Assembly (NCBI GenBank): GCA_965204295.1
Contig: OZ241973.1
Location: 620,001-684,000, forward strand
From: JAWKWH01 sp965204295
Lineage (GTDB): Bacteria; Pseudomonadota; Alphaproteobacteria; Rhizobiales; Rhizobiaceae
Direction: 5' to 3'
DNA length: 64,000 bases
This document shows positions 9,602-18,203 of this stretch, in pieces (positions within the stretch are counted from its first letter, which is position 1; the number at the start of each line of letters is the position of its first letter). The notes beneath the pieces were generated by a model. That model did not search any database. It was not told where the DNA came from and worked only from the letters and a program-made list of their open reading frames with translations. The translations under genes were made by a program, and so were the position numbers.

Positions 9602-10912
9602 ATGGACAAATCCGACATTCGGGCATTGCTGAGGCCCGCCGAGGTGCATCGCGACGTCTATGTCAGCCGGGACGTGTTCCGCCTCGAGATGAAGCATCTG
9701 TTCCGCAATGCGTGGATCTATGTCGGCCATGACAGCCAGACGCCGAACAAGGGCGATTATTATTCGACCGCGGTCGGCGACCAGCCCCTGCTGATGGCGC
9801 GTCATACCGACGGAACTGTCCGGCTGATGTACAACAGATGTCCGCACAAGGGTACGCAAATCGTCATCGATACCAGGGGGAATACGGGTAAATTCTTCCG
9901 CTGCCCCTATCATGCCTGGTCGTTCAAGACCGATGGCAGCCTGCTCGCGATCCCCTTGAAGAAGGGCTATGAGAACACTGGGTTTGAAAATTCCCGTTCG
10001 TCGAAAGGGATGACAACGGTCGAGAACGTGAAGAACTACCGCGGTTTCATTTTCGCTCGTCTGAGTGAAACAGGTCCGGATTTCGATGAGTTCTTCGGCG
10101 ATTCACTTTCAAGCCTCGACAACATGATCGACCGCTCGCCGGAAGGCCGGCTGGAAGTGGTCGGCAGCCCGCTGCGCTACATGCACCACTGCAACTGGAA
10201 AATGCTTGTCGAGAACCAGACCGACACATGTCATCCGATGGTGGCGCATGAATCTTCGGCCGGAACCGTTAAAGACATCTGGGAGAAGGAAGGCGGCGAC
10301 GGGCCGAAACCCATGGCGGTGGAGGTGATATTGCCGTTCATGTCAGCCTACGAGTTTTTCGAGGGTATGGGCATCCGCACCTGGGACAACGGACATGGGC
10401 ATACCGGCGTTCATCATTCCATTCACTCCGACTACTCGGCCGTTCCCGGATATTTCGACCGGATGGTCGAGGCTTACGGTGAAAAGCGCGCCGGGGAGAT
10501 CCTGAGCGAGAACCGGCACAACACGGTCTATTTCCCCAATATGATGATCAAGGGGCCGATCCAGTCATTGCGCCTGTTCAAGCCGATCGCCGCCGACAAG
10601 ACCCTGGTTGAATCGTGGATATTCCGTCTCGTGGGCGCATCGGACAAGCTTCTCGAACGCACCGCGACGTACAATCGTCTTATCAATGCTCCGACGTCGA
10701 TTGTCGGACATGATGACCTGGAAATGTATGAGCGCGCGCAATCAGGCCTGATGAGCGACGGGATGGAATGGGTCAATGTCCAAAGGCTCTACGACGAGCA
10801 TGAGGCCGACAATCCGGTCGCGGTTTACAACGGCACGACCGAGGCGCAAATGCGCAATCAGTTCCGCGCCTGGGAGAAGTTCATGACAATGTCGATCAAT
10901 GAGGCCGCTTGA
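9602..10912 (+). CDS. Rieske aromatic-ring-hydroxylating oxygenase, alpha subunit
   Basis: A 436-aa catalytic subunit. The Rieske 2Fe-2S ligands are visible as C80-x-H82 and C101-xx-H104, and the mononuclear iron site as H211 and H216 in DTCHPMVAH, with an Asp near 366 (HDDLEMYE) as probable third ligand. Length and layout fit two-component or three-component dioxygenases acting on aromatic acids. Paired with a small subunit gene directly downstream and a reductase upstream, it makes a complete oxygenase system, so the operon probably attacks an aromatic ring. A good Shine-Dalgarno (GGGAGG) precedes the ATG. Confidence 0.95.
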   Translation: MDKSDIRALLRPAEVHRDVYVSRDVFRLEMKHLFRNAWIYVGHDSQTPNKGDYYSTAVGDQPLLMARHTDGTVRLMYNRCPHKGTQIVIDTRGNTGKFFRCPYHAWSFKTDGSLLAIPLKKGYENTGFENSRSSKGMTTVENVKNYRGFIFARLSETGPDFDEFFGDSLSSLDNMIDRSPEGRLEVVGSPLRYMHHCNWKMLVENQTDTCHPMVAHESSAGTVKDIWEKEGGDGPKPMAVEVILPFMSAYEFFEGMGIRTWDNGHGHTGVHHSIHSDYSAVPGYFDRMVEAYGEKRAGEILSENRHNTVYFPNMMIKGPIQSLRLFKPIAADKTLVESWIFRLVGASDKLLERTATYNRLINAPTSIVGHDDLEMYERAQSGLMSDGMEWVNVQRLYDEHEADNPVAVYNGTTEAQMRNQFRAWEKFMTMSINEAA

Positions 10913-11391
10913 TGAAACCGACAGAAAAGGATCTTTGCGATTTCGTTATCCGCGAAGCGCGCCTTATCGACGAGCGGAAGTTTCCGGATTGGCTGGCCCT
11001 GTTTGCCGATGACGCTGTTTACTGGATGCCGCTCGAATGGGATCAGGAGGAGGAGCATCTGACAACCTCGCTGCTTTATGAGGACATGCTGCTCCTGCGG
11101 ACACGCGTCCAGAGGCTCGAAGGCCAACGCACCTTTTCCCAGAAACCGAAAAGCCGGTGTCAGCATTTGCTGCAGGCCCCGCAGGTCGACGGCATTGATC
11201 ATGACGCCAACCTCTATCGGACATACACGCCGTTCCACTATGCGGAGACGAGATTTGACGAGCAGGTTATCCTGGCCGGATGGGCGCGGCATCAACTGTC
11301 GGTGATCGACGGCAATCTTAAGATTCGCAAAAAACGTATTGATATTGTCAACTGCGATGCGCCCCATCGCAACATTCAGCTTTTCGTGTAG
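10912..11391 (+). CDS. Ring-hydroxylating oxygenase, beta (small) subunit
   Basis: A 159-aa SnoaL-fold small subunit with the family's early block (FVIREARLIDERKFPDWLAL) and the ending typical of these subunits (KIRKKRIDIVNCD). Beta subunits are structural, forming a3b3 oxygenases with the alpha subunit. The ATG shares one base with the alpha stop codon (TGATG), implying stoichiometric coupling; an in-frame TTG three bases earlier is less likely as start. Confidence 0.9.
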   Translation: MKPTEKDLCDFVIREARLIDERKFPDWLALFADDAVYWMPLEWDQEEEHLTTSLLYEDMLLLRTRVQRLEGQRTFSQKPKSRCQHLLQAPQVDGIDHDANLYRTYTPFHYAETRFDEQVILAGWARHQLSVIDGNLKIRKKRIDIVNCDAPHRNIQLFV

Positions 11392-11398
11392 TCGGCTT

Positions 11399-13036
11399 AT
11401 GAACGCGCTGCATTCGCCTCTGGATTTCAATTGCGTGCATGCGTTCTTCATGCAGGCGGCCCGCGCCGTGCCCGAGCGCGAATTTAATTGCGTGCCGCGG
11501 GAAACGGCCGCCATATACGGAATTGAGGCGGGTGAAACGACCTATGCGACCATGGCCGCCGGAGTATCAAGGCGGCGGGCGACCTTTGCGGCAAACGGCT
11601 ACGGAAAAGGCCACCGGGTCGGTCTCCTTTTGGAGAACCGGCCCGTGTTCTTTGAGATATGGTTCGCGCTGAATGCGCTGGGCGTCTCCATCGTGCCGAT
11701 TGGTCCGGACCTGCGCGCCGCCGAACTGACTTATCTGATCGAACATTCGGAAATATGTCTGGCGATCTCGATCGCCGACCGGCAAGAGGCCCTTCGCGAT
11801 GCCGGCAAAGAGGTGGGCCTGCCGGTCATGGGGCCCGGGGAGACCCCGCCGAAAGCGCAATCACCGGCATCGGAAGATCCGGTTCGTCAGACCGATGAGG
11901 CGGCGCTGCTATACACGTCCGGCACGACGGGAACGCCGAAAGGGTGTGTGCTTTCCAATCGTTACTTCCTCAACTGCGGGCGTTGGTACAGCACGATCGA
12001 CGGCCATTGCCGACTGCGATTTGACGGCGAGCGCATGCTGACGCCGTTGCCGTTGTTCCACATGAACGCGCTGGCCTGCTCGACGATGGCGATGATTGCC
12101 GTCGGGGGCGCGCTGATCGTGCTTGACCGTTTCCGCCCCGACACCTGGTGGAAGAACGTCAGGGACGCCAGAGCGACAGTCGTTCACTATCTCGGCGTCA
12201 TGCCGGCGATGCTGATGAATACGCCGGTGACCGGTGTGGAGACAGATAATGATGTCCGTTTCGGTTTCGGCGCCGGTGTCGACAAGAAACTGCACGGTCC
12301 GTTTGAGAACCGTTTCGGATTTCCGCTGATCGAAGGCTGGGCCATGACGGAAACCGGCAATGGCGGCATCACGGTCGCCTCGCACGGCAATCGTCATGTC
12401 GGCGCATCCAATATCGGACGCCCGACCGGGGAAGTAGCGCTGCGCGTCGTGACCGACGACGACCGCGAGGCGGATGTGCGCGAGCCCGGCGAACTGCTGG
12501 TGCGCAGCAAACGCGACGATCCGCGCTTCGGGTTTTTCGATCGTTATCTGAAGGATGAAAAGGCAACGGCCGAGGCATGGGACGGAGGCTGGTTTCATAC
12601 CGGAGATATTGTTTCGCGCATCGAAGACGGCACGCTGGTATTCGTCGACCGCAAGAAAAACGTCATACGACGTTCCGGCGAGAATATTGCCGCCGTCGAG
12701 GTCGAAAGCGTATTGGGCCGTCATCCGGCAATTGATGCGGTGGCGGTCGCCGCCACGCCCGATCCGGTGCGCGGCGATGAGGTTTTTGCGTTGATCGTGA
12801 GATCCGGCAGCCAAGCCGGCAAGGATCCCGTGCGCATTGCGAGCGAAATAGTTGCGTGGTGCCTCGGTCGACTCGCCTATTACAAAGCACCCGGATTCAT
12901 CTGTTTTGTCGATGAGATTCCGCTGACTTCGACCAACAAGATTCAGCGCGGGGAGTTGAAAAAGCTGGTCGCGATATTGCGCGACGACGAGGCGACAATC
13001 GACTTGCGCCGGCTAAAGAGGCGGAACGCCGCCTGA
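11399..13036 (+). CDS. AMP-forming acyl-CoA ligase (ANL family)
   Basis: A 545-aa adenylate-forming enzyme that activates a carboxylic acid with ATP and joins it to CoA. Motifs in order: ALLYTSGTTGTPKGC (ATP loop) near residue 170, GWAMTETG near 315, GWFHTGDI near 395, KNVIRRSGENIAAVEVE near 420 and a C-terminal catalytic Lys in NKIQRGELKK. The ATG at 11399, just after the small-subunit stop, is preferred over an upstream in-frame ATG that would overlap it by 50 bp. Position in the operon suggests it activates the hydroxylated or original aromatic acid. Confidence 0.92.
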   Translation: MNALHSPLDFNCVHAFFMQAARAVPEREFNCVPRETAAIYGIEAGETTYATMAAGVSRRRATFAANGYGKGHRVGLLLENRPVFFEIWFALNALGVSIVPIGPDLRAAELTYLIEHSEICLAISIADRQEALRDAGKEVGLPVMGPGETPPKAQSPASEDPVRQTDEAALLYTSGTTGTPKGCVLSNRYFLNCGRWYSTIDGHCRLRFDGERMLTPLPLFHMNALACSTMAMIAVGGALIVLDRFRPDTWWKNVRDARATVVHYLGVMPAMLMNTPVTGVETDNDVRFGFGAGVDKKLHGPFENRFGFPLIEGWAMTETGNGGITVASHGNRHVGASNIGRPTGEVALRVVTDDDREADVREPGELLVRSKRDDPRFGFFDRYLKDEKATAEAWDGGWFHTGDIVSRIEDGTLVFVDRKKNVIRRSGENIAAVEVESVLGRHPAIDAVAVAATPDPVRGDEVFALIVRSGSQAGKDPVRIASEIVAWCLGRLAYYKAPGFICFVDEIPLTSTNKIQRGELKKLVAILRDDEATIDLRRLKRRNAA

Positions 13037-14217
13037 TGGCCGGGATTGACAGCCGCTTGGGTTACGAAGGAGTGGCCGCCGCCGTACCGGTCACAATTCC
13101 ATATGAGCGGTATTCGCCCGAGGCCGCGCATTGGTGGATCGCGCGAGCGCTTGGCGAACTGGCGTCAAGCGCCGGGATAAAACCGTCGGATATCGATGGT
13201 CTGACCGTTTCCTCATTCACGCTGCATCCGGATACGGCGGTCGGCCTTACCCAGCATCTGGGTCTGTTGCCGCGTTGGCTCGACCATATTCCCATGGGAG
13301 GCGCATCCGGCGTCGTCGCGCTGAGGCGCGCCGCACGGGCCGTCCAGTCGGGAGATGCATCCGTCGTGGCCTGCGTGGCGGGCGACACCAACCATGTCGA
13401 TTCGTTCCGGCGCATGCTGACCAGCTTCTCGCGCTTCGCGCAGGATGGGGCATATCCCTACGGTTCCGGCGGTCCCAACGCCAGCTTTGGCTTGTTGACC
13501 GACAGATACATGAAGCAATTTGGAGCGACACGCGAGGATTTTGGAAAAATCTGTGTAGCGCAAAGGAAGAACGCGCTGGCGTTTCCTTTTGCGCTGATGA
13601 AAAAGCCGCTCACGATCGAAGCCTACCTCAATGCCCGCGCGATATCCGATCCGATTCATCTTTTCGATTGCGTGATGTCGTGCGCCGGCGCGGAAGCATT
13701 TCTGGTCCTTCGGGAAGACATGGCCCGCGACCTCGGCCTCGATCCGGTGCGGATACTGTCCACAATCGAGCGGCACAACGCCTTTGCCGACGATCCGGTG
13801 CAGCTGCGCGGCGGCTGGGCAATGGACAAGGATGAGCTGTGGAAGATGTCTGGCGTTCGCCCTGACGATACAGATTTTCTGCAAACCTATGACGACTATC
13901 CCGTGATCTGCATGATGCAGTTTGAAGATCTCGGATATTGCGAAAAGGGCGAAGGTCCCGAATTTGTTCGCTCGCACGAACTCGGCGCCGCCGGCGACTT
14001 CCCGCACAATACTTCCGGCGGCCAGTTATCGGTCGGGCAAGCCGGAGCGGCGGGCGGTTTTCTTGGAATTGTGGAAGCGCTCAGACAGCTCACCGGCCGA
14101 TCTCTCGGGACGCAGGTCGCCGGCGCCAGGATCGGAGCGGTATCCGGATTTGGTATGGTCAACTACGATCGCGGCGTCTGCTCGGCGGCGACCGTTCTGG
14201 CAAGCGGGGTGGCATGA
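13036..14217 (+). CDS. Thiolase-family protein lacking the acylated cysteine
   Basis: A 393-aa protein of the SCP-x-like thiolase group. The usual nucleophile motif C-A-S-G is here G-A-S-G (IPMGGASGVVALRRAA near residue 92), and the His-containing motif before the C-terminus reads NTSGGQLSVGQAG instead of having a GHP. Such members usually act together with a DUF35/OB-fold partner, and exactly such a gene follows with an ATGA overlap. The reaction could be a retro-Claisen or aldol-type cleavage of a CoA ester rather than classic thiolysis; that is inference. Confidence 0.85.
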   Translation: MAGIDSRLGYEGVAAAVPVTIPYERYSPEAAHWWIARALGELASSAGIKPSDIDGLTVSSFTLHPDTAVGLTQHLGLLPRWLDHIPMGGASGVVALRRAARAVQSGDASVVACVAGDTNHVDSFRRMLTSFSRFAQDGAYPYGSGGPNASFGLLTDRYMKQFGATREDFGKICVAQRKNALAFPFALMKKPLTIEAYLNARAISDPIHLFDCVMSCAGAEAFLVLREDMARDLGLDPVRILSTIERHNAFADDPVQLRGGWAMDKDELWKMSGVRPDDTDFLQTYDDYPVICMMQFEDLGYCEKGEGPEFVRSHELGAAGDFPHNTSGGQLSVGQAGAAGGFLGIVEALRQLTGRSLGTQVAGARIGAVSGFGMVNYDRGVCSAATVLASGVA

Positions 14218-15467
14218 CGGAACCGCTGAAAAAACCTCCGCGCAAGGATCCCCGGAAACGCACCGTCCATCCGACGACGCCGCCCGCTTCGCGCAGCCGC
14301 AAGGCGCTGGGATTTACGGTCGCCGCCGCGGAAGGGCGATTTGCCCTCCAGCAATGCACGAACTGCGACGCGATTTGTCATCCGCCGCGCGAAGCCTGCC
14401 CCAAATGCCTGTCGATAGACCTTGAATGGCGCGACATGCCGGATGGCGGCGTCCTGATTGCCGAAACGCTTATCAGGACCAGCACGAACATCTACTTTCG
14501 CGAGCGTATGCCATGGCGCGCGGGTACGGTGAAGCTCAATGCCGGAATTTCCGTCATTGCGCATATTCACGGCGATGTAATGTCCGGAGCGCGAGTACGC
14601 ATGATCGCCCGCACCGACAAATCCGGAAAGGGCGTCATGATGGCCCTGCCGGACAGGGAGACCGAGAACATGGATGATGACCGGCAACTTCGCGAATTGA
14701 CCTGCACTCCAAAACATCGGCGCATATTGATCACCGACGGCCGGTCCGCCACCGGATTGGCGCTGGCCAAGGCGTTGAGCGAGGCGGGAGCCGCGATCGT
14801 TTTTGCCGGAATGGCGGAAAGCTGGCGGCCGTGGCCGGAATCGGATGATCTGCAAGGCGTCGCCAATGTCGAAATCATGCCGTTGGATTTGACGGACACG
14901 ATTTCGGTCGACGAACTTGCCAGCGAGATAGGAGGCAAGGTCGATATCCTCGTCAACAACGCCGAGCATGTGCGTCCGGGCGGCGTACTGGACCGCGGCG
15001 ATGTCGTAACCGCGCGTGAAGAAATGGAGATCAACTACCTTGGTCCGCTGCGTCTCATGCAGGCTTTCGGGCCGACCATGAAATCGCGCGGCGCGGACGG
15101 TGTGAACGGCGCATGCGCATGGGTGCAGGTATCTTCCGTCTACGCGCTTTCGAACCGGCCGGCATTTGGATGCACGTCCGCAAGCCAGGCGGCGGCGCTT
15201 TCGCTCGGTCAGAGTTTGCGTGGAGAACTGGCGGGCAGCGGTGTGAAGGTCGTCAATGTTTTTGCCGGTCCGCTGGAAGAGGATTGGCGCCAGCCCCTGC
15301 CGCCGCCCAAGGTGACGCCCGGGGTTCTGGCGCGCGATGTTGTCCGGGGCTTGCAGCAGGGATTGGAGGAGATTGTCGTGGGCGATATCGCAAAGGACTT
15401 CATGCGGCGGTACCGCGAGGACCCGCGTGTGCTTGAGCGTGAACCGATGCAGGTCGAGGGAATGTAG
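14214..15467 (+). CDS. DUF35 zinc-ribbon/OB-fold protein fused to a degenerate SDR domain
   Basis: A 417-aa fusion. Residues about 35-145 form a DUF35-type acyl-CoA-binding partner: a zinc ribbon (CTNCDAICHPPREACPKC) followed by an OB-fold. Residues about 165-395 are a short-chain dehydrogenase fold, but its key sites have decayed: the cofactor motif reads TDGRSATG, NNAG reads NNAE, and the catalytic YxxxK is replaced by TSASQ at the aligned position, leaving only the Ser of SSVY. The SDR half therefore probably lacks oxidoreductase activity. The ATGA overlap with the thiolase gene supports a thiolase/DUF35 complex. The longer upstream frame overlaps the thiolase gene and is not credible. Confidence 0.85.
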   Translation: MTEPLKKPPRKDPRKRTVHPTTPPASRSRKALGFTVAAAEGRFALQQCTNCDAICHPPREACPKCLSIDLEWRDMPDGGVLIAETLIRTSTNIYFRERMPWRAGTVKLNAGISVIAHIHGDVMSGARVRMIARTDKSGKGVMMALPDRETENMDDDRQLRELTCTPKHRRILITDGRSATGLALAKALSEAGAAIVFAGMAESWRPWPESDDLQGVANVEIMPLDLTDTISVDELASEIGGKVDILVNNAEHVRPGGVLDRGDVVTAREEMEINYLGPLRLMQAFGPTMKSRGADGVNGACAWVQVSSVYALSNRPAFGCTSASQAAALSLGQSLRGELAGSGVKVVNVFAGPLEEDWRQPLPPPKVTPGVLARDVVRGLQQGLEEIVVGDIAKDFMRRYREDPRVLEREPMQVEGM

Positions 15468-15468
15468 A

Positions 15469-16266
15469 ATGTCGACCGAAGGCGTGGAAATCCTGAATAA
15501 TCTGGCCGGTGCGCTGACGGGTGGCGGTATCGGTATCGTAGACCTCACCCACACGCTGGATTCGGAGTTTCCGGTCATGATCCTGCCACCGGAATTCGGC
15601 CAATGCGCCCGGTTCCGGGTTGAGGAGGTATCGCGCTACGATCATCGCGGCCCCGGCTGGTATTGGCGCAATTTCTCCTGTGGCGAACATACCGGCACCC
15701 ACTTCGATGCGCCGGTTCACTGGATTTCCGGCAAGGATCTGCCGAAAGCGACCGTCGATTCGATCCCGGTCGAAGCCTTTGTGCGGCCGGTCTGCGTGAT
15801 CGATTGTTCGGCCGAATGCGCGACTGATGAAGATTTCTTGATGACGCCGGAATTCGTACGGCGTTGGGAAGCGGCCCATGGAGACATTCCGGACAATTCC
15901 TGGGTTTTGATGCGGACCGACTGGTCGAAGCGAAAGGGCGCCGGATATCTGAATCTCCGCGAGGATGGAGCCCATTCTCCGGGCCCGGCGGCGGAAACGA
16001 TCCGCTACCTTGTCGAAAAGCGGAATATCATCGGTTTCGGCACGGAAACCGTTGGGACGGATGCCGGACAGGCGGCTCATCTCGCACCTCCCTACCCGGC
16101 GCACTACATATTGCACGGCGCCGGCCGATATGGACTTCAATGCCTTGCAAATCTGGACTGGCTGCCTCCCACCGGCGCGATACTGGTTTGTCCGCCGCTG
16201 AAAATCAAACACGGCTCGGGAAGCCCGCTTCGGGTTCTGGCTCTGGTCGCCGGAGACCGGCAATGA
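15469..16266 (+). CDS. Cyclase-family metal hydrolase (kynurenine-formamidase-like)
   Basis: A 265-aa enzyme of the cyclase/KynB fold. The metal-binding signature HxGTHxDxPxH is present as HTGTHFDAPVH near residue 75, preceded by DLTHTLDSEFPV near 25 and followed by the conserved WVLMRTDW near 142 and GFGTETVGTDAG near 187. Family members hydrolyse N-formylkynurenine or open ring amides and lactones with Zn or Mn. In this operon it may open a ring or hydrolyse a formamide made by the Rieske oxygenase. The ATG at 15469 lies one base after the upstream stop. Confidence 0.88.
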   Translation: MSTEGVEILNNLAGALTGGGIGIVDLTHTLDSEFPVMILPPEFGQCARFRVEEVSRYDHRGPGWYWRNFSCGEHTGTHFDAPVHWISGKDLPKATVDSIPVEAFVRPVCVIDCSAECATDEDFLMTPEFVRRWEAAHGDIPDNSWVLMRTDWSKRKGAGYLNLREDGAHSPGPAAETIRYLVEKRNIIGFGTETVGTDAGQAAHLAPPYPAHYILHGAGRYGLQCLANLDWLPPTGAILVCPPLKIKHGSGSPLRVLALVAGDRQ

Positions 16267-16994
16267 GCGGACGCGAACTGGTTGCGGTCGTCACGGGCGG
16301 CAGTTCCGGCATCGGCGCACATCTCTGCGGGGAAATGCTGGCAAAGGGCTACACGGTGATATGCGTCGCCCGCCGCGATCCGGATATTTCTCACGATCGG
16401 CTGTATTCCGTGAACGCGGATTTGACCGGTTCGGCCGACACGGAACGCGCGGCAAGTGAGATTGCCGGAAGCTTCGAAGTCACCCATTTTGTCCACAATG
16501 CGGGCATCATCCTGCCGAACCTTGTCGAAGACGCCAAGGCGGATGACCTTCTCACGCTGACACGGTTGCACGCCGGAGCGGCGCTGACATTTCTGCAGGC
16601 GTTCCTGCCGTCGATGAAGAGAGCCGGGTTCGGGCGCGTGATCTTCAATTCGTCACGCGCCGCGCTGGGCGCGATCACCCGCACCGCGTATTCCTATTCC
16701 AAGGCCGGACTGCACGGGATGGCCCGCACCTGGGCGCTGGAACTGGGACCGCATGGCATAACGGTCAATGTCGTCGCACCCGGTCCGGTTCTGACCGACA
16801 ATTTCTGGGGAATTATCGACAAGGGCGGCGCGCGGGAAAGGAAACTCGCCGACAATCTGCCGGTACGCCGGCTTGGCGCCGTTGAAGACGTGACGAAGGC
16901 GCTGATGTATTTCGCCGATCCCGAAAACGGATACGTCACGGGCCAGACACTTTATGTATGCGGCGGCGCCAGCGTCGGTGGCGTCGCATTGTGA
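16263..16994 (+). CDS. Short-chain dehydrogenase/reductase
   Basis: A 243-aa classical SDR with an intact active site: TGGSSGIG cofactor motif near residue 11, HNAG near 79, catalytic Ser in NSSRAAL and YSYSK near 151, and a PGPV motif after it. It starts with an ATGA overlap with the cyclase gene and is the last gene of the plus-strand operon. It presumably oxidises a hydroxyacyl or dihydrodiol intermediate, in contrast to the degenerate SDR domain two genes upstream. Confidence 0.9.
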   Translation: MSGRELVAVVTGGSSGIGAHLCGEMLAKGYTVICVARRDPDISHDRLYSVNADLTGSADTERAASEIAGSFEVTHFVHNAGIILPNLVEDAKADDLLTLTRLHAGAALTFLQAFLPSMKRAGFGRVIFNSSRAALGAITRTAYSYSKAGLHGMARTWALELGPHGITVNVVAPGPVLTDNFWGIIDKGGARERKLADNLPVRRLGAVEDVTKALMYFADPENGYVTGQTLYVCGGASVGGVAL

Positions 16995-17067
16995 AAGTCG
17001 GCTTGTTGGGCCGTTCCTGCCGGTTTGGCGATTTCGTAAGTCCGGACAAAGGGTAATCGGTTGTGGG

Positions 17068-18192
17068 TCAGCCGACTAACCGAGCCCCTTCGCTCAACGA
17101 TTTCAACTTCGCATAGGCGATATCGGGGTCGACGGATCCAAAGCCGGCAAACGTTCCGAACCCGCAATCCGAACCCGCGATTACCCTTTCGACGCCGACG
17201 ATATCGACAAAACGGCGAAGGCGCTGTGCGACAAGTTCGGGATGTTCGACAAAATTCGTCGTCGTGTCGACCACTCCGGGAACCAGGATCTTGTCCTCGG
17301 GAATCTCGTCCTTCCGGTCCCGAAATACGGTCCATTCATGTGCATGACGCGGATTGGAGCTCTCGAACAGCACGTAGCGGCTCCTGGTGCGCATCAGTGT
17401 CGAAAACACGGTATCCATGGCGATGTCGCAGACATGAGGACCTTCATAGTTACCCCAGCAGATATGGACGCGCACTCTTTCCTCCGGCACTCCGGCAAGC
17501 GCGTGATTCAGCGCTTCGACGTGGCTCTCCGCCACCTTGACGAATTCCGCGTCGGATAATTCGTCGAACAGCATGTGGCGCGACAGCGCGAGGTCCGGAC
17601 AGTCGAGCTGCAGGTCGAGGCCGGCTCCGGCGATTGTCTCGTATTCCTCGCGCATCGCATCGGCCAGGGCGCCGAGATAGGTTTCGCGGTTCGGATAATG
17701 GACGTTCTGAAGGAACAGCGAAATTACGCCCGGCGACGCCGCATTCATGAAGCCGCGCGCGACGTCGTGTTTTTTCATCGCCGACTTCAGGTTGGCGATA
17801 TCCCTCCGCAATTCTCCCTGCCCCCTGGACTTTACTTCGCCGGTGCACATGGGCCGGGAATATTTCGGTGTGCCGCCCTCATTCGCCAGCCGCTCCAGAA
17901 ATGCGGGAAACCGTTTCAGATCGGCGGGCGGGTTGCGGGGGCCGTCGCCGGAAAAGCCGTTGTAGCGGTCTTTGACATAGGTGGCATAGGAGATTTTCGA
18001 CGTTTCGCCGTCTGAGACGATTGCAACACCCGCGCCTTTCTGTCTGTCGACGGTTTCATCGACCGCCTCCGCCATCGCGGCGTCGAATTCCGTTTCGTCG
18101 TAAAGGTCTCCACGCTCGCGGGCGAAGATGAAGTCGACCACTTTTTGCGTTCGCGGCAGGGATCCCACATGCGTCGTTGCGATTCCGATCAT
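17068..18192 (-). CDS. MetE C-terminal-like (UROD/MetE superfamily) protein
   Basis: A 374-aa protein resembling the catalytic half of cobalamin-independent methionine synthase: N-terminal TTHVGSLPRT, a conserved VSDGETSK near residue 59, the His-x-Cys zinc ligands in VRVHICWGNYEG near 245 and the final Cys in IAGSDCGFG near 342. Stand-alone proteins like this often are not methionine synthases but methyl or alkyl transferases, for instance those handling methoxy or thioether groups, and coenzyme M transferases. It is the last gene of the minus-strand operon, 11 bp after the cupin gene, suggesting a role in substrate demethylation or cleavage. Confidence 0.82.
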   Translation of the reverse strand: MIGIATTHVGSLPRTQKVVDFIFARERGDLYDETEFDAAMAEAVDETVDRQKGAGVAIVSDGETSKISYATYVKDRYNGFSGDGPRNPPADLKRFPAFLERLANEGGTPKYSRPMCTGEVKSRGQGELRRDIANLKSAMKKHDVARGFMNAASPGVISLFLQNVHYPNRETYLGALADAMREEYETIAGAGLDLQLDCPDLALSRHMLFDELSDAEFVKVAESHVEALNHALAGVPEERVRVHICWGNYEGPHVCDIAMDTVFSTLMRTRSRYVLFESSNPRHAHEWTVFRDRKDEIPEDKILVPGVVDTTTNFVEHPELVAQRLRRFVDIVGVERVIAGSDCGFGTFAGFGSVDPDIAYAKLKSLSEGARLVG

Positions 18193-18203
18193 CGTTGCTC
18201 CAA

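Noticed and set aside
14163..15578. 471-aa open frame on the minus strand
   Set aside because: Antisense of the DUF35-SDR gene, whose zinc ribbon and SDR motifs show the true strand.
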